A stretch of 64,000 bases of DNA, from positions 1,054,001 to 1,118,000 of the forward strand of contig NZ_PYAL01000001.1 in assembly GCF_004121055.1 (NCBI RefSeq), given 5' to 3'. Positions 25,567 through 34,085 of this stretch are shown here, one piece after another; positions within the stretch are counted from its first letter, which is position 1, and the number at the start of each line of letters is the position of its first letter. A program made the position numbers and the translations under genes. The notes under the pieces were generated by a model, which was given only the letters and a program-made list of their open reading frames with translations, was not told the origin of the DNA and did no database searches. The stretch comes from Achromobacter aloeverae. GTDB taxonomy: Bacteria > Pseudomonadota > Gammaproteobacteria > Burkholderiales > Burkholderiaceae_B.

Positions 25567-26832
25567 ATGACTGCATCCTCCCCCGCCACCGCCTGCGGCG
25601 TCGACTTCGGCACTTCCAACTCCACCGTCGGCTGGCTGCGTCCTGGCCAGCACTCGCTGCTTTTGCTGGAGGAGGACCGCCCGACGCTGCCCTCGGCCAT
25701 TTTCTTCCACGACGAGGACGAGACCGTCAGCTATGGCCGCGGCGCCCTGGCGGACTACCTCGCCGGCTACGAAGGCCGATTGATGCGCGCCATGAAGAAC
25801 CTGCTGGGCAGCCCCCTGATCGACGGCCACACGGAAATCCGCGGCCGCGGGGTGCCCTTCCGCGTGCTGCTCACGCGCTTCATCCAGCAGCTGCGCGACC
25901 GCGCGCAAGAGGCGGCCGGCCGCGAATTCACGTCGGTGGTCATGGGCCGCCCCGCCTTCTTCGTCGACGACGACCCGGCCGCCGACAAGCTGGCCCAGGA
26001 CACCTTGGGGGAAATCGCCGCGGCCGTCGGCTTCAAGCACATCGAATTCCAGTTCGAACCGCTGGCGGCGGCCTTCGACTATGAATCGGCGCTGGACCGC
26101 GAGGAGCTGGTGCTGGTGGTCGACATCGGCGGCGGCACCTCGGACTTTTCGCTCATCCGGCTGGGCCCGCAACGCGCGCGGGCGCTGGACCGCCGCGCCG
26201 ATATCCTGGCGCATGGCGGGGTGCACATAGGCGGCGGCGACTTCGACCGGCAGCTGAACCTGAAGACCGCCATGCCCCTGCTGGGCCTGGGCAGCCAGTT
26301 GCGCAGCGGCAAGGACGTGCCTTCCACCGTCTACGGCAACCTGGCTTCGTGGCACACGATCAACTTCGTCTATGCGCCCAAGGCGCGCGAGCAATTGGCC
26401 TACATCCGCGCCAATGCCGCCGAGCGCGACAAGATCGACCTGCTGTTCCGGCTGATCGAACAGCGTGAGGGCCATTGGCTGGCGCTGCAGATCGAGCAGG
26501 CCAAGATCACGCTGTCGGACGCGCCGCAGACGCGGCTGGTGCTGGACCGCATCCGGGCCGACCTGGACCTGGTGGTCGACCGGCCCGTCCTGGATGACGC
26601 CACCACGCCCTTGATCGCCCGCATCGAGAGCACCGTCGCCGGCTTGCTGCGCGAGGCCGGCGCGAATGCCGGCAAGGTCGACACCGTCTTCTTCACCGGC
26701 GGTTCCAGCCGCCTGCCCCTGCTGCGCGAACGGGTGGCCGCCCTGCTGCCCGAGGCTCGCGCGGTGGAAGGCGACCTGTTCGGCAGCATCGGCGCCGGCC
26801 TGGCGCTGGACGCGGCCCGGCGCTTCGGCTGA
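25567..26832 (+). CDS. Hsp70-family protein, YegD-like
   Basis: A 421-residue member of the Hsp70/actin ATPase superfamily, consisting of the nucleotide-binding domain only. Phosphate loop 1 is CGVDFGTSNSTVGW, the second loop VLVVDIGGGTSDFSLI, and the adenosine motif FFTGGSSRLPLLRERVAAL. It lacks the DnaK substrate-binding domain and lid, as E. coli YegD does, so it is probably a specialised chaperone or regulator. The ATG at 25567 fits the family start; the open frame upstream runs through the terminator region. It forms a proteostasis group with Hsp20 and Lon, but the terminator makes it a separate transcript. Confidence 0.9.
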   Translation: MTASSPATACGVDFGTSNSTVGWLRPGQHSLLLLEEDRPTLPSAIFFHDEDETVSYGRGALADYLAGYEGRLMRAMKNLLGSPLIDGHTEIRGRGVPFRVLLTRFIQQLRDRAQEAAGREFTSVVMGRPAFFVDDDPAADKLAQDTLGEIAAAVGFKHIEFQFEPLAAAFDYESALDREELVLVVDIGGGTSDFSLIRLGPQRARALDRRADILAHGGVHIGGGDFDRQLNLKTAMPLLGLGSQLRSGKDVPSTVYGNLASWHTINFVYAPKAREQLAYIRANAAERDKIDLLFRLIEQREGHWLALQIEQAKITLSDAPQTRLVLDRIRADLDLVVDRPVLDDATTPLIARIESTVAGLLREAGANAGKVDTVFFTGGSSRLPLLRERVAALLPEARAVEGDLFGSIGAGLALDAARRFG

Positions 26833-27174
26833 TACACCGGTCGTCGCCCTTTGTGGCGCCGCCGCCATCCGGCGGTCGGGCGGTCGGGCGGTCGGGCGGT
26901 CCGGCGATCCGGCGATCCGGCGTCGCCATGCCGCGCCGCCCAGGCCGGCGGCGATGTGGCGGCACCGCGTGTCCTCGCTCCCAGGCGGTCATCGCCCGGG
27001 GGTCCGGACAGGCGCACGGGCCGCCTAGGCCACGCACGGGCGGCGAACAGGCGACGGACGCCGCGGACAATGTGGAAAGACTGAGGAATTTCCCCCTGCA
27101 TTGCCCGGCAAACAGGCGCCGTTCAGGCAGCGATGGATACATTCCGGCACCGCCATGTCCGCCGGGCCAGAAGC
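26833..27174. other. 342-bp gap between the YegD-like and TPR/ATP-grasp genes
   Basis: Apart from the 8-bp array at 26873-26920, the stretch is GC-rich without a convincing promoter pair, terminator or small gene. An alternative upstream start for the next gene (ATG at 27133) falls inside it. Confidence 0.6.
26873..26920. repeat. six 8-bp tandem repeats (CGGTCGGG / CGATCCGG)
   Basis: Three exact CGGTCGGG units, one CGGTCCGG and two CGATCCGG units run in tandem 40 bases after the YegD-like stop codon. The stepwise change suggests local slippage with later point changes. Confidence 0.9.
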
Positions 27175-28812
27175 ATGTCTGCCACTACCGATTTCGTCCT
27201 CCCCGCCGCTCTCCAGCTCACCGGCGAAGAGTGGCTGGTCCTCGGGCGCGCGCTGCAAGGCGCCGGCCGCCACGCCGACGCGGTGGCCGCATTGCAGCAG
27301 GCGGCTTCCAGGCTGCCGCTGAACGCGGAGGTGTACCAGGCGCTGGTCGTGTCGCTGGACGCCACCGGCCAGACGGCCGACGCCGCCTCCGCCCGCATAG
27401 GGGCCGACGCCATCGGCCGGCGGCGCGCGATCGACATGTTCGAAATCGGACGGGTGTATGCCAGGCACCGGCAGTGGGAGGCCGCCGCCCACTGGCTGGA
27501 AAAGGCCCTGCTGGTCGATCCCCGCCTGGCCGCCGCGCACATATGCCTGGCCTGGTCGCTGCGACAGCTGGGACGGGACCAACCTGCCAGGCGGCCCACC
27601 GGGCCCGAGCCGAGGGAGCCGAAGGATCAGCAGACCTCGCAACGACAGGAGGAACGGCGACAGGAAGAACGACGACACCAGGAAGAACGGCGACAAGAAG
27701 AACGACGACACCAGGAAGAACGGCAAGCACGCCAGGAGTCCCAGGCCGCATCGGCGGACACGCCCGATACGGTCTCCCCCGCCCTGCCCGACCCGCGTCG
27801 GCGCGACCTGTACCGGGCCTATCGCCGTCAACCCGCCTTCATCGCCGCGAAGGCCATCCGCCGCCGCACCGTGCTCGTGCTGTGCACCAATGAGCGCGCC
27901 AACCTTCCCTTCCACCACCTGGTACGGCCCGGCTTCAATCGCCTGGTGCGCTGGATCATGGAGCTGGGCGTGGCCGGCATCGGCCGGGGCCGGTCGCGCA
28001 AGCTGCCGCCCTACGACGTCATCTTCAATGTGATATCGGACGCCGACCGCGGCGCGCCTTGCCGCGCGGAGCAGGCACGCTTCATGGCCACGGATCCCGG
28101 CCCCATCCTGAACCCGCCCGACCGCATCGAACACACCCGCCGCGAGAACACCGCCACCTTGCTGGACGGCGTTGGCGATGTCGTGGTCCCGTCCACGCTG
28201 CGCTGGGATCGTCAATCGAATCCGGCGGCTGCCATCCACGCGGCGATCAAGGTGGCGGGCATGGACTACCCTGTCATCGTGCGCCCGGCGGGCGAGCACG
28301 GCGGCGAGGGGGTGGTGCTGCTGTCCTCCCCCGCGGACGTTAACGACCCTCCCGCGCAGGGCGAGATGTACCTGACCCGCTACCATGAGTACCGCTCGCC
28401 CGACGGCTACCACCGCAAGTATCGCGTGATCTTCATCGACCGCGTGCCCTATGCCTATCACCTCGCCATCGGCGAACCGTGGCTGCTCCACTACTTCTCC
28501 GCCGACATGCTGTCGGCGCCGTGGAAGCTGGAGGAGGAGCGGCGCTTCCTGGATGATCCGGAGCAGGCCCTGGGCGCCAAGGCCTGGGCCGCCCTGCATG
28601 TCGTCGGCCGACGCATGGACCTCGACTATTGCGGCATTGATTTCTCGCTGCTGCCCGACGGCCGGATCCTGGTCTTCGAGACCAACGCAACCATGCTGGT
28701 GCATCCGGAGGACGAGCAGGACGGCTTGCGTTTCAAGAACGTCTACATCGACCGGATATACGACGCGTTCGAGGCGCTACTGGCCCGCCGGGCCGGTATC
28801 CCCGCCGTCTGA
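27175..28812 (+). CDS. TPR / ATP-grasp-fold protein with Gln-Glu-Arg repeat linker
   Basis: A 545-residue protein. Residues 10-150 form tetratricopeptide-like helices (WLVLGRALQGAGRHADAVAALQQAASRLP and WEAAAHWLEKALLVDPRLAAAHICLAW). Residues 157-183 are a low-complexity QEERRQEERRH repeat coded by a 33-bp DNA duplication. The C-terminal part (about 230-540) resembles an ATP-grasp ligase: RPAGEHGGEGVVLL, YLTRYHEYRSPDGYHRKYRVIFIDRVPYAYHLAIG, and VFETNATMLVHPED, where Glu and Asn would bind metal-ATP. The substrate is unknown; amide or peptide ligation is possible. ATG codons at 27133 and 27175 are both in frame; I chose 27175 because the longer N-terminus is only basic and not TPR-like. Confidence 0.75.
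   Translation: MSATTDFVLPAALQLTGEEWLVLGRALQGAGRHADAVAALQQAASRLPLNAEVYQALVVSLDATGQTADAASARIGADAIGRRRAIDMFEIGRVYARHRQWEAAAHWLEKALLVDPRLAAAHICLAWSLRQLGRDQPARRPTGPEPREPKDQQTSQRQEERRQEERRHQEERRQEERRHQEERQARQESQAASADTPDTVSPALPDPRRRDLYRAYRRQPAFIAAKAIRRRTVLVLCTNERANLPFHHLVRPGFNRLVRWIMELGVAGIGRGRSRKLPPYDVIFNVISDADRGAPCRAEQARFMATDPGPILNPPDRIEHTRRENTATLLDGVGDVVVPSTLRWDRQSNPAAAIHAAIKVAGMDYPVIVRPAGEHGGEGVVLLSSPADVNDPPAQGEMYLTRYHEYRSPDGYHRKYRVIFIDRVPYAYHLAIGEPWLLHYFSADMLSAPWKLEEERRFLDDPEQALGAKAWAALHVVGRRMDLDYCGIDFSLLPDGRILVFETNATMLVHPEDEQDGLRFKNVYIDRIYDAFEALLARRAGIPAV
27646..27723. repeat. 33-bp in-frame repeat coding QEERRQEERRH
   Basis: Two full 33-bp units (27646-27678 and 27679-27711) plus a partial third lie inside the TPR/ATP-grasp gene. 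Length is a multiple of three, so copy number can vary without breaking the frame. Confidence 0.9.
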
Positions 28813-28924
28813 AGAAGGCCGGGCGTATCGCCGCGCAAGCAGGCGGCGCCGCTGCGCGACCTGTTCGGGCCCGGCGTGCTGGAACCCATCCGCCTGCATG
28901 TCAACCGCGCCAGCTCCAGGTCGC

Positions 28925-29767
28925 CTAGCGCAGGGCCATCGTGGCCGCGATGGTGCGGAATGTCGGCATCAGCTGGCGCCACGCTTCCTTGGCCAGTCCG
29001 TCCGGACGCAGGATGGCATCGGCGCGCAAGCGCGCCGCCAGGTCCGCGGCGCTGGCATAGACGATGCTATTGGCCAGGTCTTCGTCGGCCACTTCGAGCA
29101 AGCCCGACGGAAACAACGCCATCAGGTCATGGAGGCACGGCGAATAGTCCGGCGCCTGCCGATGCAGGTTGGCGACCAGGATGCCCCGGTGCCGCAGGCA
29201 GCGCCGGCAGTCCTCGAAGAATTCGCGGCCGCGCAGGCGCGTCGGCAGGCCGTTGTCGTCGTAGCCATCGAGCAGCAGCACGTCGGCCGTCTGCGCGTGC
29301 GCGCGGACATAGTCCGCGCCATCGCCCGGCACCACGCGCAGCCGCGCATCGTCCGGCGGAATCCGGAAGGAATCGCGCAAGGCGATGACGCGGGGGTCGA
29401 TCTCCACCACGGTGATGCGCGCATGCGGCAGGTAGCGATGACAAAACTTGGCGAGCGAACCGCCGCCCAGGCCGATCTGCACGATGTGCGCGGGCGCCGG
29501 CTCGAACAGCAGGAAGCCCATCATCAAGCGCGTGTATTCGAGGTCCAGGGCGTCGGGCTGGCGCAAGGACATGCGGCTTTGCACCGCGCCGCCCGGCCGC
29601 AAGCGCAGCGTCAGCCCGTCGGCATCGCCGGTGACGTCCACCGGCGCGCCGGGGCCGTTCGCGCCGTTCGCACCATCGGCCCCGACGCGCGCGGACGCGG
29701 CGGCATCGTCCGCACCCTCGGGGCGGCCGGCCTCGGCGGCATCGTCATCGCGCCGGTCCGCGTTCAT
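28925..29767 (-). CDS. spermidine-synthase-like (SpeE-fold) methyltransferase family protein
   Basis: A 280-residue Rossmann-fold protein related to polyamine aminopropyltransferases. It has the nucleotide-binding [12 protein letters not shown] loop, [15 protein letters not shown] (acidic ribose contact) and DGADYVRA. Catalytic features of true spermidine synthases are altered: the loop after beta-4 reads [12 protein letters not shown] rather than the DxxDP pattern. Amine substrate use is therefore doubtful. An Asp/Ala/Gly-rich N-terminus of about 60 residues precedes the core. Its ATG overlaps the stop of the ABC-2 permease gene by 4 bases, so it is translated with the exporter. It may modify the exported compound. 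Confidence 0.75.
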   Translation of the reverse strand: MNADRRDDDAAEAGRPEGADDAAASARVGADGANGANGPGAPVDVTGDADGLTLRLRPGGAVQSRMSLRQPDALDLEYTRLMMGFLLFEPAPAHIVQIGLGGGSLAKFCHRYLPHARITVVEIDPRVIALRDSFRIPPDDARLRVVPGDGADYVRAHAQTADVLLLDGYDDNGLPTRLRGREFFEDCRRCLRHRGILVANLHRQAPDYSPCLHDLMALFPSGLLEVADEDLANSIVYASAADLAARLRADAILRPDGLAKEAWRQLMPTFRTIAATMALR

Positions 29768-30525
29768 GCCTTCAACCGGTAGCCGGTCTTGAAGATCCAG
29801 CGCACCGCGATCATGCACAGGACCAGGAAGACCACCGTCATGCCCACGCTGATGCCCACCGTCACGTCCGACACGCCGTAGAAGCTCCAGCGGAAACCGC
29901 TGACCAGGTAGACCACGGGATTGAACAAGGTGACGGTGCGCCAGAACGGCGGCAGCATATTGATCGAGTAGAAGCTGCCGCCCAGGAAGGTCAGCGGCGT
30001 GACGATCATCAGCGGAATGACCTGCAGCTTCTCGAACCCATCGGCCCATATGCCGATGATGAAGCCGAACAGGCTGAAGGTCACACAGGTCAGCAGCAGG
30101 AAGCCCACCATCCATACCGGATGGGCGATATGGAACGGCACGAAAATGCGCGCCGTCAACAGCATGATCGTCCCCAGGATGACGGACTTGGTGGCCGCCG
30201 CCCCTACGTAGCCCAGCAGGATCTCCACATACGAAATCGGCGCCGAGTGGATCTCGTAGATCGTCCCCGTGAAGCGCGGCATGTAGATGCCGAAGGACGC
30301 ATTGGAGATGCTCTGCGTCAGCAGGGCCAGCATCACCATGCCGGGCACGATGAAGGCGCCGTAGCTGACCCCGTCGATATCGACCATGTGCGACCCGATG
30401 GCCGACCCGAAGACGACGAAATACAGGGAAGTGGAGATGACCGGCGAGGCGACGCTCTGCATGAGGGTGCGCCACATGCGGGCCATTTCAAATAGATAAA
30501 TGGCGCGGACGGCGTAGACGTTCAT
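29764..30525 (-). CDS. ABC-2 type transporter permease (YadH-like)
   Basis: A 253-residue inner-membrane protein with six membrane helices and the ABC-2 signature region: [22 protein letters not shown] near the start, [39 protein letters not shown] and [16 protein letters not shown] at the C-terminus. It pairs with the ATPase gene upstream, which it overlaps by 4 bases, to form an export system of the YadGH type (drug, polysaccharide or lipid export). The downstream overlap with the spermidine-synthase-like gene makes a tightly coupled three-gene unit. Confidence 0.9.
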   Translation of the reverse strand: MNVYAVRAIYLFEMARMWRTLMQSVASPVISTSLYFVVFGSAIGSHMVDIDGVSYGAFIVPGMVMLALLTQSISNASFGIYMPRFTGTIYEIHSAPISYVEILLGYVGAAATKSVILGTIMLLTARIFVPFHIAHPVWMVGFLLLTCVTFSLFGFIIGIWADGFEKLQVIPLMIVTPLTFLGGSFYSINMLPPFWRTVTLFNPVVYLVSGFRWSFYGVSDVTVGISVGMTVVFLVLCMIAVRWIFKTGYRLKA

Positions 30526-31451
30526 GATTCATGCACCAGGCTGACGAAAATATCTTCCAGGGAGCTTTCCGACGTGCGGATATCGGAGAACTCCACCCCC
30601 GTCTCGGCGAGCTGCCGCAGCAGCGTGGCGATATCGGCGCCGCCCTCCTGGTTGTCATAGGTATAGACGATCTGATGGCCGTCGCCGGCCAGCGCCACGT
30701 CGTGGCCCGCCAGGGCGCCCAGCGTGGGCAGCGCCGCCAGCGGCTGTTTCAGCGTCAAGGTCAGCTGCCGCTTGCCCAGCTTGCGCAGCAGCGCCGCGGT
30801 CTGCTCGACCAGGATGATGCGGCCCTTGCGGATGACGCCGATGCGATCGGCCATCTCCTGCGCTTCCTCGATGTAATGGGTGGTCAGGATGATGGTGACG
30901 CCCCGCTCGCGCAGGCGCCGCACCATGTCCCACATGCCGCGGCGCAACTCCACGTCCACGCCCGCGGTCGGCTCGTCCAGGAACAGGATGTCCGGTTCGT
31001 GCGACAGGGCCTTGGCGATCATCACGCGCCGCTTCATGCCGCCCGACAGGGCCATGATGCGGGAATCGCGCTTGTCCCACAGGGACAGGTCGCGCAACAC
31101 CTGCTCGATATACGCCGGGTTGGACGGCTTGCCGAACAGGCCGCGGCTGAAGGTGACGGTATTCCACACGCTTTCGAAGGCGTCGGTGTTCAGTTCCTGC
31201 GGCACCAGGCCGATCTTGCCGCGCGCCGCGCGGAAATCGGCGCGGATATCGTGGCCGTCCGCCAGCACCGTGCCGGCGCTGGCGTTGACGATGCCGCAGA
31301 TGATGCTGATAAGGGTGGTCTTGCCGGCGCCATTGGGGCCTAGCAGGGCAAAGATTTCGCCACGCCGGATTTCCAGGTCGATACCTTGCAGCGCCTGGAA
31401 ACCCGACGCGTAGGTCTTGGACAAACCTTTGATCGAGATGACGCTATCCAC
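30522..31451 (-). CDS. ABC-2 transporter ATP-binding protein (YadG-like)
   Basis: A 309-residue ABC ATPase. Walker A is [13 protein letters not shown], the Q-loop lies in LVPQELN, the signature is [15 protein letters not shown], Walker B is [13 protein letters not shown], and the H-loop is [10 protein letters not shown]-terminal extension of about 80 residues is typical of the CcmA/YadG group. It starts at a GTG with AGAGG nearby and is the first gene of the exporter unit, energising the permease encoded downstream. Confidence 0.93.
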   Translation of the reverse strand: MDSVISIKGLSKTYASGFQALQGIDLEIRRGEIFALLGPNGAGKTTLISIICGIVNASAGTVLADGHDIRADFRAARGKIGLVPQELNTDAFESVWNTVTFSRGLFGKPSNPAYIEQVLRDLSLWDKRDSRIMALSGGMKRRVMIAKALSHEPDILFLDEPTAGVDVELRRGMWDMVRRLRERGVTIILTTHYIEEAQEMADRIGVIRKGRIILVEQTAALLRKLGKRQLTLTLKQPLAALPTLGALAGHDVALAGDGHQIVYTYDNQEGGADIATLLRQLAETGVEFSDIRTSESSLEDIFVSLVHES

Positions 31452-31576
31452 ACAAGCCTCTTGATAGGTAGGGATCCGTCGATTCTACCCAAGGGAGCTG
31501 CGGGCGCCCCGCTTGCCAGAGGCAATTACTGTTTCCGGCTGTGGCGAACAATGACGCGGTGGCGCCCGGCGGCAAG

Positions 31577-32515
31577 CTACGCCGGCGGCAGCGCCGCGCG
31601 CTTGTCGTGGCGCGCCAGGCGGGTCAGCAGGTGCTCCACCTCCGCGCGCGCGGTCGCCGACATGGGGCTGGCCGGCCGCCGCTGGGCGGCGGACGTCAGG
31701 ATGCCACGGCGCATCATCACGTACTTGCGCACGGCCAGGCCGGCGCCGGGCTGCTGCTCGTAGCGCAGCAGCGGCAGGTGCGCGTCGAACAGGTCGTGCG
31801 CGGCCTCGCGGTCGCCGGCGGCGTTCAGGCGCACCACGTCGCACAGCATGTCGGGGAAGGAATAGCCGGTGTTGGCGCCGTCCGCGCCCCGTTCGACCTC
31901 GTAGTCCAGGAACAGGCCATTGTTGCCGCACAGGATGGAAATATGCCGCATGGACCCGTCCTTCTCGAACCCACGCAAGGTGGAGATCTTCTCCAGGCCG
32001 GGCCAGTCCTCGTGCTTGAGCATGACGCAGGACGGCAGCTCCTGCACGATGCGGCGTATGACGGCGGGCGTCATCTGCACCGAGAACGTCAGCGGGTAGT
32101 CCTGCAGGACGAAGGGCACGTCGGCGCCGATCGCCTCCACCGCCTGGCGGTAGTAGTTGACGATCTGGTCATCCGTGCGCAAGGTATTGGGCGGCGCGAT
32201 CATCACGCCGGCAGCGCCCTGCGCCATCACTTCGTGCGTCAACGCGCGCATGGCGGCGAAACCGGGCGCCGACACGCCCACCACCACCGGCAGGCGCGCG
32301 GCCCGGCGGATCACCTGGCCGGCCACCGCCACGGATTCCGCGTGCTCCAGCTTGGGCGCCTCGCCCAGCTGGCCAAGCACGGTCAGGCCCGTCGAACCGC
32401 AGGACAGGTAGAAATCCGTCATGCGGTCCACCGACGCCGTGTCGATGGCGCCGTCATCGAAGAATGGCGTGGGGGCAATGGGAAAAACGCCTTTGGCGTC
32501 GGCGGTGAGCAACAT
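31577..32515 (-). CDS. dihydrodipicolinate synthase (DapA) family lyase
   Basis: A 312-residue class I aldolase-type lyase of the DapA/N-acetylneuraminate lyase superfamily. The Schiff-base Lys is in CVMLKHED and the catalytic Tyr in LQDYPL; the GSTGLTVLGQLGEAPKL loop is the phosphate/carboxylate-binding motif with GE replacing the usual GTTGE pattern. The DapA used for lysine is normally elsewhere, and the residues around the active site differ, so this is likely a keto-acid or sugar-acid lyase. AGGGAGT precedes the ATG. It lies 102 bases downstream of the JmjC-like gene on the same strand. The substrate is unknown. Confidence 0.85.
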   Translation of the reverse strand: MLLTADAKGVFPIAPTPFFDDGAIDTASVDRMTDFYLSCGSTGLTVLGQLGEAPKLEHAESVAVAGQVIRRAARLPVVVGVSAPGFAAMRALTHEVMAQGAAGVMIAPPNTLRTDDQIVNYYRQAVEAIGADVPFVLQDYPLTFSVQMTPAVIRRIVQELPSCVMLKHEDWPGLEKISTLRGFEKDGSMRHISILCGNNGLFLDYEVERGADGANTGYSFPDMLCDVVRLNAAGDREAAHDLFDAHLPLLRYEQQPGAGLAVRKYVMMRRGILTSAAQRRPASPMSATARAEVEHLLTRLARHDKRAALPPA

Positions 32516-32617
32516 GCAGCGACTCCCTGGATCGGTGGAGGGAAAAGGGGCGACGTGCCCCGGGCTGCGTTCGATCTTAACCGCACCTTCGCGCCAGCAC
32601 CCTCCCGCAGTGCAGCA

Positions 32618-33523
32618 TCACCCTTTCAGCCCCGTCTCCGACCAATTGGTGATGCCGGGATATGGGTGATTGCCCATGGCCTGGATCTGTCGCAGGAATG
32701 CATTGACCAGGCGCTCGTCCAGCAGGCGCCGCGGCATTTCGTCGAGCAGCTCGCGCAGGACGCTCATGTTGTCCGCGCCGGGGCGTAGCGTGGCGCGCGC
32801 GCCCAGCAGGTCGGGCAGCACCCGGTCGCAGCACCAGGCAATGTAGTCGGCCACCTTGCCGGTATGCGCGCCGGCGGCGACGTGAAAGCTGGGCATGCCG
32901 TCCTGCGGCAGGGTTTCATGCCACCAGCCGCGCGGGATATAGAGCAGGTCGCCTGCTTCCAGCCAGATATCCAGCGCCGGCCGCGCGGGACAATCTTCTT
33001 CGCGGGCGAAACTGTTCTGTTCCGGCATGGGCAGCGGGAAGGTGGGACGATAAAGGCGCCAGCGCTTGCGCCCCAGCAGCTGCACGGCGAATACGTCGTG
33101 CGTCTCCCAATGCTTGCCGAAGGCGCCCTCGCCGCGCAGCGCGACATAGCCATCGGCTACCAGCCGGTGCCCGGTGTACTCGGCGATGCAGTCGCACAGG
33201 CGCGCCACCTTGCGGCAGCGCAGGTCCAGGCGGCGCATGACCAGCGTGGCGCCCTCCTCGATGTAGCGCCGCACCTCGGCCGCGAGCAGGCGCAGCCGGC
33301 GGTCGTCGATGTCCTGATAGGACTGCACGTACAGCTCGGGCGAAATGACGTGCCCCTTGCGCAGTTCGATGTCGGCTTCGGCCACGTTCCAGGCATGCAG
33401 GATGTCGTCGACATCGCTCCAGGCAAAGAGCGGCTTGCCGCCGAGCGCGCCATGCACCAGCAAGGGGTTTTGCTCGAAATGGGAAGAAAAGAATTCGGTG
33501 CGAGATAGGCCGAAGTCCAGCAT
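32618..33523 (-). CDS. JmjC/cupin-like oxygenase, ribosomal-oxygenase (ROXA/YcfD) type
   Basis: A 301-residue protein of the Fe(II)/2-oxoglutarate-dependent JmjC group related to YcfD, which hydroxylates an arginine of ribosomal protein L16. The iron triad is visible as His-x-Glu (GKHWETHDVFAVQLLGRKRWRLY) and the distal His (YIPRGWWHETLP); most family members use His-x-Asp at the first site. A C-terminal helical winged region of about 80 residues follows. The ATG at 33523 has GGAG about 8 bases upstream. An L16 role is possible, but the Glu substitution and the position beside a lyase gene and the amidase operon leave other substrates open. Confidence 0.78.
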   Translation of the reverse strand: MLDFGLSRTEFFSSHFEQNPLLVHGALGGKPLFAWSDVDDILHAWNVAEADIELRKGHVISPELYVQSYQDIDDRRLRLLAAEVRRYIEEGATLVMRRLDLRCRKVARLCDCIAEYTGHRLVADGYVALRGEGAFGKHWETHDVFAVQLLGRKRWRLYRPTFPLPMPEQNSFAREEDCPARPALDIWLEAGDLLYIPRGWWHETLPQDGMPSFHVAAGAHTGKVADYIAWCCDRVLPDLLGARATLRPGADNMSVLRELLDEMPRRLLDERLVNAFLRQIQAMGNHPYPGITNWSETGLKG

Positions 33524-33705
33524 GGGGTTTCTCCAGGTTGCGTAGGGACAAAAAGGACCGAGGGATAAATCGGTCCGGTCGCACCAGCGACGCCCGGAAT
33601 TCTGAACAATCTGGAGAAATTTCAAGCAGGGGGACGCGGAAATAGGACTACTCTGGCATGATTTCTACGCCGAGCAGGGGCTTTCGCGTTGCGCGCAAGG
33701 AACGC

Positions 33706-33729
33706 AGGCGGTCGGTGGACCGACCGCCT
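33706..33729 (-). terminator. hairpin terminator after fmdB
   Basis: A perfect 10-bp stem (AGGCGGTCGG, 33706-33715, with its complement at 33720-33729) and TGGA loop lie 4 bases after the fmdB stop. On the minus strand it is followed by only a weak T-run (GCGTTCCTTG), so it may act as a pause or mRNA-end structure rather than a full intrinsic terminator. Confidence 0.6.
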
Positions 33730-33733
33730 GGCC

Positions 33734-34066
33734 TCAGTGGCTGATCATCCAGGGCCGGCTATTGGCGAAGGTCTTGCCGCCATCCGCCGTCTTGCGGGTC
33801 TTGCCGGGCAGCTTGCCGCCCCCGCAGCAGCCGCAATTCATGCCGTGACCGCCCCGCGAGCTGCGCGGCTCGTGCGCGTTGCGCTCGTTCATGGCGTGCG
33901 CCCGGTTCACCGCCGACGACAAGGCGCCCAGCGCGGGCGCGCCGCCAATGATGCGCGGCGCGTCTCCCCCGCACTCCGGGCAGGCGGCGGGGTCGCGCCA
34001 TGCCGCCAGCGGACGCATGACCGAGAACTCCCCGCAGACGGGGCAGCTGTAATCGTATAGAGGCAT
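33734..34066 (-). CDS. fmdB: FmdB-family zinc-ribbon regulatory protein
   Basis: A 110-residue protein starting MPLYDYSCPVCGEFSVMRPL with a second CPECGG pair, the CxxC...CxxC zinc ribbon of FmdB, a presumed regulator of formamidase expression in Methylophilus. A second Cys-rich stretch (MNCGCCGGGKLPGKT) lies near residues 76-90. An AAGGAGA ribosome site precedes the ATG, 19 bases after the fmdA stop. It is the last gene of the urt-fmd operon. Function beyond metal binding has not been shown for the family. Confidence 0.9.
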   Translation of the reverse strand: MPLYDYSCPVCGEFSVMRPLAAWRDPAACPECGGDAPRIIGGAPALGALSSAVNRAHAMNERNAHEPRSSRGGHGMNCGCCGGGKLPGKTRKTADGGKTFANSRPWMISH

Positions 34067-34085
34067 GACGGCTTCTCCTTGCGAC

